From positions 1-6,138 of the forward strand of contig JAOAJQ010000083.1 of NCBI GenBank assembly GCA_026414125.1: a stretch of 6,138 nt of DNA, written 5' to 3'. This document shows positions 6,035-6,138 of this stretch, piece by piece. Both the position numbers and the translations under genes were made by a program. Numbering within the stretch: position 1 is the first letter of the stretch; each line of letters starts with the position of its first letter. This DNA is from Thermoproteota archaeon (GTDB lineage Archaea > Thermoproteota > EX4484-205 > JAAOZP01). Under the pieces are notes generated by a model, which worked only from the letters and a program-made list of their open reading frames with translations, ran no database searches and had not been told where the DNA came from.

Positions 6035-6043
6035 CCACCTCTA
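6035..6043 (-). promoter_or_regulatory. Strong Shine-Dalgarno of the surface protease, spaced for a CTG start
   Basis: The minus strand reads TAGAGGTGG, a near-perfect complement of the 16S rRNA tail. It ends about 7 nt before an in-frame CTG at 6028, but about 19 nt before TTG 6016 and about 34 nt before the first ATG at 6001. An in-frame TAG inside this element rules out any start further upstream. Spacing therefore argues for CTG 6028, giving an N-terminus of initiator, N, K, S, L, H, Y before the hydrophobic core. Confidence 0.6.
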
Positions 6044-6063
6044 AATATACATGGGCTGGAAGG

Positions 6064-6078
6064 AAATATAAAGCTTTT
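6064..6078 (-). promoter_or_regulatory. BRE/TATA promoter of the surface protease gene
   Basis: The minus strand reads AAAAGC then TTTATATTT, very close to the archaeal BRE plus TATA consensus. A start about 25 nt downstream falls near 6043, so the message would begin at or just before the Shine-Dalgarno, with a leader of about 15 nt to CTG 6028. This is the best promoter in the window. Confidence 0.65.
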
Positions 6079-6079
6079 A

Positions 6080-6136
6080 TTAGCGCCACTTAACGTTTCT
6101 TTTCAAAACCGCTACAGCATAGGGCTCTTTAACAGG
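6080..6136 (-). CDS. Possible C-terminus of an upstream unidentified gene
   Basis: One minus-strand frame is open from the window edge for 18 codons and ends in TAA at 6080-6082, giving PVKEPYAVAVLKRNVKWR. The basic, ordered composition looks like a real protein end, and the promoter of the next gene begins directly after its stop. The other two minus frames close within 3 and 8 codons. I recognise no family; the fragment is too short to exclude chance, and a plus-strand frame is also open here. Confidence 0.25.
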   Translation of the reverse strand, partial: PVKEPYAVAVLKRNVKWR

Positions 6137-6138
6137 GC

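Noticed and set aside
1..6138. tRNA, rRNA, CRISPR array, insertion sequence or transposase
   Set aside because: I saw no repeated spacer pattern, no tRNA-like cloverleaf with a TTCRANY arm, no transposase-like reading frame and no terminal inverted repeats.

Overview
The window looks archaeal, most likely from the Thermoproteota (TACK) side. The reasons are BRE/TATA-type promoter elements upstream of the genes, a geranylgeranyl-reductase-family flavoprotein, a GH29 alpha-fucosidase of the Thermotoga/Sulfolobus type, and a very long secreted multi-domain protein anchored by a C-terminal membrane helix with a basic stop-transfer. Genus or species cannot be read from this stretch. All recognised genes are on the minus strand; the plus strand carries only antisense shadow ORFs.

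Layout in the direction of transcription (high to low coordinates). 6080-6136: the possible last 18 codons of an unidentified gene. 6029-6078: a strong BRE/TATA and a Shine-Dalgarno (SD) site. 2699-6016 (perhaps from 6028): a cell-surface zinc metalloprotease of about 1105 residues, with signal peptide, two putative-Ig (He_PIG-type) domains, a long beta-rich region, a very cysteine-rich HExxHxxG protease domain, Ig/FnIII-like and InlB-repeat-like stalk domains, a transmembrane helix and a polyproline cytoplasmic tail. 2501-2698: an intergenic region with a perfect hairpin palindrome, an orphan SD and an AT-rich promoter zone. 1367-2500: an FAD-dependent geranylgeranyl-reductase-family oxidoreductase. 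1175-1366: an intergenic region with a good BRE/TATA and an overlapping palindrome that could be an operator. 1-1174: an intracellular GH29 alpha-L-fucosidase whose C-terminus runs off the window.

Each gene seems to have its own promoter, so this is a row of co-oriented single genes rather than a tight operon. Inference on roles: the surface protease could attack external protein or glycoprotein, the fucosidase could trim fucosylated oligosaccharides inside the cell, and the flavoprotein probably reduces isoprenoid lipid or quinone double bonds. A functional link among the three is not shown by the sequence.

The most interesting item is the protease. It has HExxHxxG and a Met-turn-like IMSA, but the third metzincin zinc ligand is absent from its usual place. 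The best replacement, H733, lies 25 residues beyond the glycine and 9 before the Met-turn, which resembles the interrupted motif of leishmanolysin. Seventeen cysteines surround this site.
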